Assembly: GCA_003415625.1 (NCBI GenBank)
Contig: PYIU01000002.1
Coordinates: 1,860,001-1,924,000 of the forward strand
Direction: 5' to 3'
Length of the DNA: 64,000 nt
Source of the DNA: Aquanectria penicillioides
Taxonomy: Eukaryota; Ascomycota; Sordariomycetes; Hypocreales; Nectriaceae
Below the pieces are notes generated by a model. That model saw only the letters and a list, made by a program, of their open reading frames with translations, did no database searches and was not told the origin of the DNA. A program made the translations under genes and the position numbers. Below are positions 1-12,002 of the stretch, one piece after another; positions within the stretch are counted from its first letter, which is position 1; each line of letters opens with the position of its first letter.

Positions 1-1433
1 TATTACATCAACGCTTGTGCCTGACGAGGCGAGTATTACTATTGAATGGAACTGGAAAGGCAAAAAGAAAAAAAAAGGGACCACCCAGAAGAGGCTTCTT
101 TTACTCTACATCATACACTGGCGACAGACCCTCCGGCGACGTGAACAACGATCTCCCCCAAAACCCCGCGCCTCGCGATCGATCATCCTTACCCTTTTAT
201 TCCGTCGACTCTTCTCGACTCGAAAACCATCGTCTTTTTCGAACCCGCACAAAAAAAATTGGAAATACTTTTATACCCGATACCAACCAAGGAAGACTTA
301 TTCTCCCGCTCACGCGACCCGAAACTTTACATACCACATTTTATCACCTGCGCAACCGTTCTGTGCTTTTATTTTTGAGTTGACGCGAGGAGGAGGAGAG
401 ACAAGCAAGGTGGTGAGAAAGAGGCGGAGACACTTGAAAGCACACCAAGGAAGTGGAGGAAAGGGAATTGGACTTGATGGGATGGAAATGGGCAACGACA
501 AGCAGAATGGATGAATGGATTGGAGGAGGATACACAATGGCAAACCAACAAATCCCCCTCCAAAGCGAAGACACGAGGACACCACGACGACAAACCAAAC
601 CTTAACACTTCCAAGGGCAAACCCACCATCCCGCGTTTTTTTCTCTCTTCGTTCACTTTCCTAGCTGTCTTTCTTTTACTCTCTTCTCCTCCACTCATTT
701 GTTATTTCACTGTACCTTCCCACCCCCCTGCAAATGGTCTTTTTTCTTTCTCTTATCATTCATTGTCTTTTTAGGATTTGAGAGGTTCAGGAGGGCATAA
801 TCATCTTCACACACACACCCATCTTGTTTATTTGCAAGTTCTTTCATGTTTTAGTTTGTTTTGCTCGTTGACTTGTTGTTTGCTTGTTTTTTGTTTTTTT
901 TTAAGACTTGAAGGGGTACTTGCTGCAAGGCATGGCATTGGGATGGACGAACGGTACGGTACGGTATGGACAGGACGGATGGAATTGGAGATTCAAAGGT
1001 GTTCTTGGACATTGTGGGGATTTTCGTCTTGGAAGACGTGCCACGGGAAAGGGGGATGGGGCGAGGAAGGACGTAGGACATTCGAAAAATTGTTTTTCAT
1101 GTTATTCTGCTTCGATGTCCCGGAGGAGGTGGTGGTCGAGAGCGAAGACGGCTGAGCGGCAGAGCCTTAGTGACCCTCTAAAAAAGACAACCAAAGGCTC
1201 TTGGCTGCTCTCTGGAGCCGTTTCACATCCCAAGGACATTCCTTCAGAGTCAAGATAGTTCGAGGATAGGAATGGGCGGCACTTGTGCATTTGGGAATGC
1301 CCTTGCTCTTGAAAAAAAAAAATCACGTTTGCTCCTGGGTCGTCGTGAGAGACTTTGTGAAAGAGACTAATTATTCATTACTATCGTACCGTGGGTATCG
1401 TCACAAAAAACAGCTCTATGGGAAGGGGGGCAT
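1..1433. other. Intergenic; no gene recognised
   Basis: No reading frame here has family-like sequence or a believable intron structure. The stretch around 620-775 is strongly pyrimidine-rich on the + strand, as in promoters and 5' leaders of filamentous fungi, and 930-970 holds a short GGTAC-rich direct repeat. It may hold regulatory DNA of a gene outside the left edge and the 3' flank of the PXA gene that ends at 1434. Several open frames of 60-180 codons exist but look random. Confidence 0.5.
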
Positions 1434-4400
1434 CTACACGACGTGTGAACCGAGTCTCTCTACCTGCAGCTCGACGACGCCCTTCTCGCTTAACTCGGGC
1501 ATCAGCCTAACCAGGATCAACTCCAGAACGCTGTACATCAGGTGCTTATTGCAGTACTCGTCATCGAGGACCAGTAGCAGGTGCTCCATCTCGTCCACGA
1601 GGGCGTCCTGCTCGTCAGCGACACCATTGCCTGGACCGCGCCGCCACAAGCGACGGCCAAAGTACAATCTCCCCACCCCGCTCGGCAGGAGGCCCCAAAG
1701 CGCGTTAGCGGTTCTGCGCCTGAGGGCCTGCAGCTCGGCATCGGAGGATGGAGGGAACAAGGTGGGCTGGCCAGGGGCGTTGTTGGGGAAGAGGACGCCA
1801 CGGAGAGTGCGCATGAGGGGTGGGATGTGATCAGGAGAGAGGAGAGACTGGATGTGATGCGAGAGAAGCCTGCCAAAGAGGTTTGGGTTAGCAATCAAGG
1901 GATTTGCGACTAGCCGGAGCGGTGGGGGAGCGGAAACAATGCAGCAAGGGGGTATCAATGTGTGTGTGTTGGTCTGCCGAAGGAATAACACGAGGCTGTT
2001 AATGTTCGATTGGGCATCAGCGGCAGGCGGGTCAGCATCTATCGGCCGGCGAGGTGGCATTGTAGATCTGCAACGCCAGGCTTGAGACAAGAGGGACGAG
2101 AGAGCGAAATTGACAACAGGGGTGCCCAGACAAACGGCGTCGGGTGCGGGGAAGCGCAGAGCAAAGGCACGTCGGATGTGTCTGTCTGATGCACACCTGC
2201 GAGATTACACGGCAGCCGATGTGGATGTGGCCGTCGACGCGGCCGCGGCTGACAAGGTGGTGTGCAACGAGCGAGCGCGCGCTGCAAGGAGCACACGGAG
2301 CGGCGAGCGGCGAGCAGCAAGGTGCAAGATGCAAGGTGCAAGGAGCAGCGAAGGAAATGTCACCAGACGGCCCCCAACCTTGGAGTCGTGCAGCAAGCCT
2401 CAGACAAGCGTGCATCCAGGTGGTTGTGTTTGACGGGATGCCGACATGGGGCATTGCCGCTCTGCTCCACATGACTAACTTGTGCCTGTTCCACACGACC
2501 AACAGCAGCAACCAAGACAACGGCGTGCGATGGGCAACTACAAGCCCGCCCTCTTTCAAACATGCGATGCCATGGGATGCCATGTCGTGCCGTGCCATGC
2601 CCCGATCCCGTCCCGTGCGAGAGCCCAGTTAACTTCTCGGGTGGCGCGGATCGAGGAGGAAGCCAAAACAAGCCAAAACCAGCTCTCAACGCTGTACCCT
2701 GGTTGACCGCGGAGCCTGTGGGCAGCGGAAGAAGTAGCATGTGGATGCGGTCCGTCTCCAATAGCTGACGTTCCGGTTAAGTCCGGGCGCGTAAACTCGA
2801 GTTCCTGCTGGACGGCGTCTCGCAGCCTGGCGCATCTTTTCGAGCAATCGGAAGACAGAGTATCGCTTGAGCCATGCCATTGGCCACAGCATCCTGGAGA
2901 CCCCATCGACACCGTCTGGATACATCGAACTTGGGTAGAGATACAGACCGACACGGCCTGGCTATCACACGATCGCGGCTGTACGTGAACATACGCCCAA
3001 CACGAGCGGCGTCGTGAAGAAGACGGGTATGGGTCGCGGTGGATGGTGGGCGGCCCGACTTCTAGCGGTGCGGTTGACAACCCCCTGGTTCTCAAAGCTC
3101 ACTGGAGCAGGCGACGATCCAGTGACTCTGGACGTATGCGAGGTGATGAAAACGGATCAAGTGCGCAACCATGGATGGAAAGAGAGAATGGAACAGTTTG
3201 TGCATATCTTACCTGTCAATAGGCCCATCGAGGCCGGCCATTTGTCCAGGACCGTGGACTGCTCCGAACTGTAATAATGACAAAAAGCCGTTAAGCCACG
3301 GCATCCTCGAGCTCATCTCAGTTAGGTTGCCCAGACACGTCCAGATTCGAAAGGAGAGGATGGGTGCCTTGACGGATTCAGAAGGTCCGGATCCTGATGG
3401 GGACTTGTCACGCTCGTCGTCATCTATCACAACTCCCTTTTCATCAAGGGGCGTGGTCCTAGAAGGCAAAGCTGAAGCCATGGCTAGGGTAGAAGCGATA
3501 AATCGAATCGATCCGATCAGAAGGATGCCGAGCTGAATCAGTCCGAGGAATATTCCCCGGATGGACCAACCGCGGCTGCCCTTCGCCTGTAGCTTGATCT
3601 CCGAAGGCTGCCTACTGGTTGCAGTGGCGCTTTTGCGTTTCGCCTTCTTTTCATGTAAGACCCTTGCAGTGATGCAAATTCCCTCGTATAGAAGCCATGG
3701 CTGCGATGCTTTATTGGCTATCACATTGCCAATGATAAGCTCCGAAAAGATCTGCTCCACGAGAGTTGTGAGACACGGGTTCTCAAGATCCTCAGTGGGC
3801 AGAAGGATCGCTAGCACGCCCTGAACGAGCAGCTGACGGTAGAGTGCCTCATTTTCACGTTGATCGGACACCGTAAGAGGGTCATCCGGACGAGGCACTG
3901 GTGCCAGATGTGGAAGCGGGCACAAGGCATGATAGACTTCTCGGGGGTCTGCGTCTATCGGCGGCCGCGCCATGGCATGATGCGCAGTCCGGTAGGCTTC
4001 AAATGGTCAGATGGCGTCTCATTTTCACACGAGGTGGCACCCACCAGTAATGTGCTTGTCCAGCAAATCAGGAATCTCATCCAGGAGCAGGCTCTCTAGG
4101 TCAACGTTCCTAAACCTCTGCTCTAGCGCTCGTGAACAGTGTGCAATGATGTGGATGATCTCAGCCACAAAGTGCTCGTCTGTCGTGATCTTGCCGTACC
4201 AACTCTGCACAAACTCTCTTAGTATAATGGCGAGGAAAGCGTATAATTGGAGGTCCATGTCGTTGCGGCTGGTCAAGGGTGGGAGAAGCTCCTCGATTGG
4301 GGTCGGGACCTCCCGTCCCTTGTCCCCGAGCTGCTGAGAGCATAGCGTGCGGCGGATGAGCAGAGAGGTAGCTCGGTCTGAGAGAGGGCCAGGCGCAACA

Positions 4401-4513
4401 GGGCGGTTAGATCGGCGAGGAGCAGCTGGAGGCGGCGTATCGGGGTCGGAAGAGGCCGTCTTGGGACGTGGGACCGGCGGCCGCGAGGGACCGGCGGCGG
4501 GGGTGGTGGTCAT
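1434..4513 (-). CDS. PXA (PX-associated) domain membrane protein
   Basis: Three exons: 4513-4045, 3996-3213, 1869-1434, giving 562 aa. Phases close exactly and introns have GTGGGT/AAG and GTAAGA/CAG borders. The N-terminus is Pro/Arg-rich and low complexity (about 1-70). It is followed by a PXA domain (about 85-215) with the family-type segments LQLYAFLAIILREFVQSWY and LLDEIPDLLDKHI, then YRTAHHAM across the first junction. A hydrophobic segment at about 300-332 (GIFLGLIQLGILLIGSIRF) predicts a membrane anchor. The C-terminus contains ALFPNNA-type and NKHLMYSVLELILVRLMPEL motifs shared by fungal PXA proteins. PXA domains occur in sorting nexins that act on endosomal membranes, but no PX or RGS domain is visible here, so the trafficking role is inference. 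The second intron is 1343 bp, far longer than any other in the window. Start chosen as the first ATG ahead of the Pro-rich tract. Confidence 0.82.
1870..3212 (-). other. Unusually long (1343 bp) intron 2 of the PXA gene
   Basis: The 5' site reads AG/GTAAGA at 3213/3212. The 3' site reads TTGCTAAC..CTCTTTGGCAG just before 1869, with a good branch site. Joining them restores the Arg codon and the conserved DRLLSHHIQ run. No recognisable gene or transposon ORF lies inside. The middle (about 2255-2350) has tandem GCAAGGTGCAAG-type copies, and 2563-2605 has CATGCCATGGGATGCCATG-type repeats. Confidence 0.75.
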
Positions 4514-5023
4514 GACCGGCGTGATTGTCAGAGCTATGTAACCATGGCCCGGAATCGGCGTCGGAGTTTGAGTCGGCGTCGGCGTCGACGTCGGCGGAGG
4601 AAACGGGGGACGTTATGGAGGGGGCCCCCGGAGCGATGATGGTTGAAGAGTTGAAGTTGATATTGGGTCGCAGGCCGGCCTGCATGCCGTCGTGTCAAGC
4701 TCCTTGCTCTCACGCAGGCGCGGGTTGACCCGCGTGAACCGTGCGCTGCAGGCCTCCCCGCACGTGCATTAGCCTCCTGGTCAACTCAAACGTCGTCAAT
4801 CTGGATGAACAAGATTACTTTTCTCACAATTGTGCTTCAAATAGGGCCTAACAATGGGGTTCAAGGGCTGTATCTATATGACGTTGGGAGATGGATCTTT
4901 TTATTCTTTCTATAGAAGCAGGGCAGGCCGGTCAAGTGGAACCGGCTACAGATAGTACAAGCTTTTCTGTACAGTATGAGTACAATACTTCCTTTCAATT
5001 CCTCATCCTCCACACCTTCAAGC
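4514..5023. promoter_or_regulatory. Upstream region of the PXA gene / 3' flank of mss51
   Basis: A 510 bp gap between two minus-strand genes. 4540-4600 is a GTCGGCGTC-type repeat next to the PXA start. 4780-5020 is AT-richer and is probably the mss51 3' UTR. No ORF with protein-like sequence is seen. Confidence 0.5.
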
Positions 5024-6636
5024 TTAAGCGTCTCTCGTGGTGGTCTCATATCTATATTAACAGCGGTTAGCCTTCATTCATTTATTCGCATTGTTTAGGG
5101 CAAAGACTGTACCTCTTGCCTCGGAACGCCCACACGCCCCAGTTACCACAGCTGACATCTTGGGGATCCAGATCGTTCAGGTCCCATCGGAGACTCCTGA
5201 ATGTGTTCTCGCCAGGGCGAAGAAGAATGTCGAATTCTCCCTTCGATTTGTCCTTGACCCATTCAACATCTCGTTCCATGTCAAATTGGGTATACCCAGT
5301 GCTGATAATGGGCACCTTGGTCTCCAAGAGCATAGGAAGTGTCTCCTCCCACTCGTGGCTGCTGGCAGGATGACCCAATCCTGGATGGAACAGGACGAAG
5401 CAGTCAAAATAAGGGTCATATGGTGCAAAGTGTCCAGTCCTGTGAAGGGTGTGGTAATAGTCCACAATCGTGCTGATCTTCATCTTGTACCATACACGGT
5501 CTTCAACAACAGCCCCGAAGGGGTTTGAAGCGGTGCGCTTTGGCAGGGGAAACTCATCATCTCGGTTAGCCATGCTTTCAGGGCCGATGAAAATGAGATG
5601 CAAGCGAGATTCGGGGAACATATGTGCCAGCTGAATCCAAGCAGGTCGAGGAAGGGAGGATTCAGCACGGGCTCCCAGGATAAACATTCTGACCGGGGGA
5701 GCCTCTGGCTTGATTTGATTGATACCAGAACCCTGACCTGACTTGGGAGGGTGCAGGTTGTATCGCAAAGCTGTCATTTTTATTAGCTAGGCTCGGTGAC
5801 TCATGACATCTAGACATACCGCTGAAGCTCTTCAACCCCTCAACAGTCAGGCGGCCATTTTCCTTGTAGGTGTAAGGGCTGAGCTCATGAAGCACGCTGC
5901 CAATCGTGACGGGGTACGTCAGGAGACGGGTGATTTGTCGCATCGATCGATCGGAGTGAACAGCCTCAAACTCTCTCGTGTACATGAAAGTATCCCAGTT
6001 CGTCATGTTGATGGCGGCCTCAACAGTTTGGAGGTCTGGAAGGTTTCCCTCGTGGAAAACACGGCCAGACCGGAGATCGTGGTCATCCTCATTGATCTGT
6101 CGAAGGGTATCGCAAATCTCCAAATGCTTCTCATAGTCATCCATCCAGTGCTCCTCGCAACAGTAAACAGGCAGTCCGCAGTCAGGACACTCGAAGTCGA
6201 CATGAGCGGGCGCCTGCGTACCGGCTGCCTCTTCAGGATTCTCGGCCGATGGTGCGACAGTTGGCACCTTCGTGGGCTGGTGATCAGGGTGTGGACAATA
6301 GGCGTGCTGTCTCATAAAGGCGGCTCGGCGTCGAAATTCGGGAACAGGTGACTTGGAGAATGGGTGGAAAAGGTCATCCTCGCTCAGGCGAACTGGGGCA
6401 TCAGAAGACTTGCTGCCAGCAGCCTCGGATTTGGATGCTGCAGTAGTCGAGAAGTCCCGCGTGGCGGGCGTTGCCCGCTTGTGTTCCTTGGGCACAGTTG
6501 AGTGGAAACTCCGGAGGTGATGGGCTGATGCTCTCATCCAAGGCTTCGCAGCGGCCCCAGAGGCCAATTGCCTCCGGATAGACGTGGAACACCTTCCGCA
6601 AAGGCTCGAAGCCGCACGGCGGAGAGTCGGTTCCAT
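5024..6636 (-). CDS. mss51: Mss51-like mitochondrial translational activator, zinc-finger protein
   Basis: Three exons: 6636-5820, 5770-5113, 5051-5024, giving 500 aa. The last exon is only 28 nt; splicing it restores the C-terminus RGKRYETTTRDA. Mss51 in yeast activates translation of COX1 mRNA and coordinates complex IV assembly in the mitochondrial matrix. The first 60 residues are Arg/Ala/Ser-rich without early acidic clusters, as in a mitochondrial presequence. The hallmark HPFSKSPVPEFRRRAAF precedes a zinc-binding segment with CPHPDH and CPDCGLPVYCCEEHW plus HLEIC, an MSS51/MYND-like Cys/His array at about 110-175. The C-terminal half holds ALRYNLHPP and RMFILGARAESSLP as in family members. 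It is divergent from rse1 with 269 bp between the starts. Filamentous-fungal homologues exist, but whether they activate COX1 translation as in yeast is less certain. Confidence 0.92.
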
Positions 6637-6905
6637 TTTTCCTTGGGTATGTCGAGATTGACACTCTGACTGATCGTCTAGGAATCCTTAGTAGATTCAT
6701 TGTGGTGTCGCGGACCTGGATATTTCGAGGAGCTCGGGCCACATCCCGGTGCGCCGCAATATCATTCCTCCGACACGCTCCAAACTTTTGAATGTCAAAG
6801 CTCTCTCACAGTTCTTCAGACCAAACATCAGCTTCAACGCGACTTTCCAATCGACCATCAGAGCCCCTTGAAGCCGCGCAGGCTTAACTGCGCCTAGCCG
6901 CGAAC
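6637..6905. promoter_or_regulatory. Divergent promoter of mss51 and rse1
   Basis: A 269 bp shared upstream region between two head-to-head starts. No unmistakable factor site was recognised; the rse1 side has a CT-rich leader before the ATG at 6906. Confidence 0.5.
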
Positions 6906-9900
6906 ATGGCGACCACGTCGAACATGTTTCTTTACTCGCTGACGATCCAGCCACCAACCAACGTCGTCCAAGCGGTGCTGGGCCAGTTCGCGGGCACAAA
7001 GGAGCAGCTCATCATTACCGCAGCTGGCTCGCAGCTGACGCTTCTGCGTCCTGATCCATCTCAAGGAAAGGTCATTACAGTCCTCTCTCATGACATTTTT
7101 GGCATCATTCGTTCCCTCGCTGCCTTTCGCCTCGCGGGAAGTTCGAAGGGTAAGTCCTCCCAGCCACCTTCTAGAGAGTCACTGAGTGATGTTCGAAAGC
7201 GACGCCACGGATGCGCTGCACGATGCGTGATCGAGCGCTAGGCTTTTAATCTGAACAAATTGAAGCTAACTTTTCTTTTAGATTACCTGATCTTGGCAAC
7301 TGACTCCGGTCGGATCACCATCATTGAATACAACCCTACCCAAAACCGTTTCCAGCGATTGCACTTGGAAACTTTTGGCAAGTCTGGGGTCCGTCGAGTT
7401 ATTCCGGGCGAGTATCTCGCCTGCGATCCCAAAGGCCGAGCATGCCTCATCGCCTCTACGGAAAAGAACAAACTAGTCTATGTTCTGAACCGAAATTCAC
7501 AAGCAGAGCTGACGATTTCGTCGCCGCTAGAGGCCCACAAGCCAGGCGTACTGGTGATTTCAATGGTTGCTTTAGATGTGGGATACGCCAACCCAGTCTT
7601 TGCAGCCCTAGAAATCGACTACTCTGAGGCCGATCAGGACCCCACTGGACAAGCCATGGAGGAGCTGGAAACCCAGCTGGTTTACTATGAGCTTGACTTG
7701 GGTCTCAACCACGTAGTCCGCAAGTGGTCAGATCCTGTAGACCCAACTGCCTCTCTCCTATTTCAGGTTCCTGGTGGCAGTGACGGCCCTAGTGGAGTTC
7801 TTGTCTGTGGAGAGGAGAACATCACTTACCGCCATTCAAACCAGGAGGCATTCCGTGTTGCTGTTCCGCGTCGTCGAGGTGCCACAGAGGATCCTTCTAG
7901 AAAGCGCACGATTGTTTCCGGAGTTATGCATAAACTCAAAGGCAGTGCCGGTGCCTTCTTTTTCCTCTTGCAAACTGAGGACGGAGATCTTTTCAAACTC
8001 ACGATCGAAATGGTCGAGGACGAAGATGGTTCTCCCACAGGCGAGGTCAAAAGACTCAAAATTAAATATTTTGATACCGTCCCTGTGGCTTCGAATCTTT
8101 GTATTCTGAAGAGCGGTTTCCTTTACGTTGCTAGCCAATTTGGCAACTACTCGTTTTATCAATTTGAGAAGCTGGGGGACGACGATGAGGAGCTCGAATT
8201 TCTGAGTGACGATTTCCCTGCAGACCCCAGAGCGTCATATGAACCTGTCTACTTCCACCCTAGGCCAACGGAAAACTTGGCATTGGTTGAAAGTATACCG
8301 GCCATGAACCCTCTCATTGACTGCAAGGTCGCAAACCTGACTGGCGAGGACGCACCTCAGATTTATACTGTCAGTGGCAATGGCGCCCGCAGTACTTTCA
8401 GAACCCTGAAACATGGTTTGGAAGTCAACGAAATCGTTGCGTCTGAACTACCTGGAATCCCATCAGCCGTTTGGACACTCAAGTTGAACAGGAGTGATCA
8501 GTACGATGCGTACATTGTTCTGTCATTCACCAACGGCACTCTTGTCCTCAGCATTGGTGAGACTGTGGAGGAAGTCAGCGACTCGGGGTTCCTTACAAGC
8601 GTTCCTACCCTTGCTGCACAACTCTTAGGCGACGACGGTCTGATCCAGGTCCACCCCAAGGGCATCAGACACGTTCGCAACGGTCAGGTGAACGAGTGGG
8701 CCGCACCACAGCATCGATCGATTGTTGCTGCTACTGCCAATGCCCACCAAGTAGCAATTGCTCTCAGTTCCGGTGAAATTGTCTACTTCGAGATGGATGG
8801 TGACGGATCTTTAGCCGAATACGACGAGAAAAAGGAGATGTTTGGCACAGTCACTTGTCTCAGTCTTGGCGATGTCCCCGAAGGTCGTTTGCGAAGCTCA
8901 TTCCTTGCCGTCGGTTGCGATGATTGCACAGTCCGCATTCTCAGCCTGGACCCTGACTCGACACTGGAGAACAAATCAGTCCAAGCTTTGACTGCGGCGC
9001 CTACATCTCTAGCAATTATTGCCATGGAAGACTCTTCATCAGGTGGCTCTACTCTGTATCTTCACATTGGTCTCCACTCTGGCGTTTACCTCCGGACCGT
9101 TCTGGATGAAGTCACTGGCGAACTTACGGACACCCGCCAGAAGTTTCTGGGCCCCAAGGAAGTACGGCTCTTCCAAGTTACTGTGCAGGGAAGAACATGC
9201 GTTCTTGGCTTGAGCTCCAGGCCTTGGCTGGGATACTCCGACCCATTACCAAGGGTTTCGTTGTAACACCCCTCAATTATGTCGATCTTGAGTGGGGTTG
9301 GAACTTCAGCAGTGAGCAATGCGAGGAAGGCGTTGTTGGCATTCAAGGCCAATCCCTGAGGTACGTTGATACTATTACTGTTATTTTTGATTGTTTTCTT
9401 GGTGCTTGTGATGAAACTATGGGACCTACGCCTACGGGCGATGAGGCCTTTATTACGCATTTTTTCCAATTGTTCCTACTGAAATGCACTTCTTTTTACT
9501 CCTCTGTTTGGTGGTTCATGTTTTTAATATGCAAGACCTAACTGTTTTCAGAATCTTCAACATTGATCGTCTGGGAGAGACGTTGATTCAGAAGTCTCTT
9601 TCATTGACCTACACGCCCAAAAAGCTCATCAAGCATCCTGATCAACCTCTTTTCTACACGGTTGAGTCGGAAAATAACACGCTCCCCCCTGAACTGCGGG
9701 CTCAATTACTTGCAGACCCAGCTGTCGTGAATGGCGACTCTACTGTGCTCCCTCCCGAAGAATTTGGATATCCCAAGGGTACACGCCGATGGGCATCGTG
9801 TATCAACGTGATCGACCCTATCTCAGAAGAACCCCAGGTTCTACAAACAGTTCATCTTGAAAATAATGAAGCTGCTGTTAGTGCAGCAATTGTCTCTTTT

Positions 9901-10918
9901 GCCAGCCAAGACAACGAGCACTTCTTGGTCGTTGGAACTGGCAAAGATATGGTTGTCAATCCTCGAAGTTTCTCAGAAGGCTACCTGCATATTTACCGCT
10001 TTCAGGAGGATGGCAGGGAGCTTGAATTTATTCACAAGACTAAAATCGAAGAACCTCCCCTAGCTATGTTACCTTTCCAAGGCAAGGTCCTAGTTGCTGT
10101 AGGTAAGACCTTGCGAGTATACGATCTGGGTATGAGGCAAATGCTCCGCAAGTCTCAAGCAGAGGTAGCAGCCCAACAGATTGTATCATTAAACACGCAA
10201 GGCAATCGCATCATCGTAGGCGATGTTCAACAGGGCATCACATTTGTCACATACAAATCGGCTACAAACAAGTTGATTCCTTTCGCCGACGATAACATTG
10301 CAAGGTGGACGACCTGTTCAACTATGGTGGACTACGAATCAGTTGCCGGAGGCGACAAGTTTGGCAATATGTTCATTGTCCGCTGTCCCGACAAGGCAAG
10401 CGAGGAGGCGGATGAGGAGCAGTCTGGGCTGCATCTCATCAACGCTCGTGACTACCTTCATGGAACGCCACACCGGTTGAGCCTCATGTGCCATTTCTAC
10501 ACACAGGATATCCCCATGACTATTTCGAAAACTAGTCTCGTTGTTGGTGGACAAGATGTCATATTGTGGAGTGGCGTTATGGGTACGATTGGTGTTTTTA
10601 TCCCCTTTGTCAGTCGTGAGGATGCCGACTTCTTCCAAAATCTCGAACAACACCTCAGAACTGAGGACCCCCCTCTGGCTGGTAGAGATCATCTGACGTA
10701 TCGTGGATATTACGCACCAGTCAAGGGCGTCATTGACGGTGATCTCTGCGAAAGATACAATTTGCTTCCCAATGACAAGAAGCAGATGATTGCCGGGGAG
10801 CTTGATCGCTCAGTCCGGGAAATCGAGAGGAAGATTTCTGTAAGTTTGGGTTCCCAACTCGATGAGTTGCTTAGCGTTAACAATGTTTTAGGATATTCGC
10901 ACGCGATCTGCATTCTAA
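6906..10918 (+). CDS. rse1: Splicing factor Rse1 / SF3B3 (SAP130), U2 snRNP SF3b complex; one frameshift
   Basis: Four exons: 6906-7149, 7282-9360, 9552-10839, 10892-10918, about 1212 aa once one missing base is allowed for. Rse1/SF3B3 is the large beta-propeller scaffold of SF3b, which helps U2 snRNP recognise the intron branch site in the nucleus. The N-terminus ([18 protein letters not shown]), the central [19 protein letters not shown] and the C-terminal [15 protein letters not shown] region followed by the last-exon DIRTRSAF are family signatures, and the length matches the usual ~1210 aa. The frame breaks at 9242-9244, where GAC CC ATT ACC lacks one C; before it the frame reads [11 protein letters not shown] and after it [12 protein letters not shown], contiguous in homologues. 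As this gene is expected to be essential, I treat the break as probable sequence error. It converges on the LysM gene with 216 bp between stops. Confidence 0.95.
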
Positions 10919-11134
10919 TAATGGAAAAATGGTGGTATCTTTGTGGGGGAGTGGCCCCAACTATTGTACAAAAGCCATGTTTGATCGAATGGTTAGCGGC
11001 GTTAGCGAATCGGGTCAAACAGTCCCCGGGTCGACCAGTTCATCCATCAAGTGGATGGTGTATGGCCCGCACGATTATATGAAGCATGAAATCTAATATC
11101 CATCTTGAAATCCCTCTTCGTAAGATGTTGGATA

Positions 11135-12002
11135 TCAAAGCCCTCTCCAGAATGGCCCATGATTCTTCCGTGCTCTGGCGGCCCTCCTGCCTTTCCCTCT
11201 CATGTCTGGAGGGTTTTCTGCCTCCCATAATTCGTCGTCCATGTAGGCCTCGACAGCAGCTTCGATGTCATAATTAGCCTGTTCAAGGTACAGCACCGCC
11301 ACGTCATAGTCAGAAACCTTGCATGCCGTCATGAAGCGGCGAATCTTGCCTTTCCTCAACTCCTCATCCTCGCCCTCTATTGGCCGTGGAGAGAGGCTGA
11401 CGCCGCCCTTGTAGTATTCGCCGGGAACCAAAATGGTCCGTCTGCCGAGTAATAAGTGGTCACTGTTAATGTTGTTTGCTCGTCGAAGTACCGCGGCCGG
11501 CACTCCATACCGCAGGGATAAGGATACGATACTGTCGTGCTTGTGATCGAGGAAGTGGAGAATATCTGGGGCAACGGTCTTTCGATCCTCGGCTTCGAGT
11601 CCCTCTTTTTCATCGTCTGGAATCACCTCGGGGGTCTGAATACCAGAGGAATAGGGCGGGGGCGTATCCGATAGTTCCGCAGTCCGAGCGTTCGAAGACG
11701 GCACCGAGGTATAAATTGGAGGGTCTCTCAACCGCTGGGGCAGAGGCGATGGCGTTGACGATACCTGGCAGTATGGACAGTAATTGGCGAATCGCTTGTT
11801 TTTCTACGGGCAACATCAGAGACGAGGCTCATGGGGACGGCTGCACGAGGGAGCCGTGGCGAAGGAGACGAACATGGATACATTTGCCACAAATTATCCT
11901 GGCGCAGCACTCGAGGCGGCGGTCCTGGGGTAACGCATCTGCTTCTGTGGAATAGGGAGGCGTAGACGAAAGAACCGTCGTGCAGGTGCAGCAAGACTCC
12001 AT
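11135..12002 (-). CDS. LysM-domain protein with N-terminal zinc ribbon and C-terminal UBA-like helices
   Basis: Two exons: 12002-11874 and 11803-11135, giving 265 aa. The 5' splice site is the less usual GTTCGT. The N-terminus carries paired cysteines (MESCCTC, ECCARIICGKC, then YCPYCQ after the intron), a small zinc-ribbon/RING-like fold. A single LysM (about 120-165; HFLDHKHDSIVSLSLRYGV then LLLGRRTILVP) follows a Pro/Ser-rich linker. The C-terminus (VAVLYLEQANYDIEAAVEAY) resembles a UBA helix bundle. There is no signal peptide, so this is an intracellular LysM protein of the conserved ascomycete type, not a secreted chitin-binding effector. Its function is unknown to me; the domain set suggests a ubiquitin- or membrane-linked adaptor, which is inference. 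Confidence 0.82.

Noticed and set aside
908..1258. Possible small gene on the + strand
   Set aside because: No splice sites, no family-like sequence, repetitive GGTAC content; looks like non-coding DNA.
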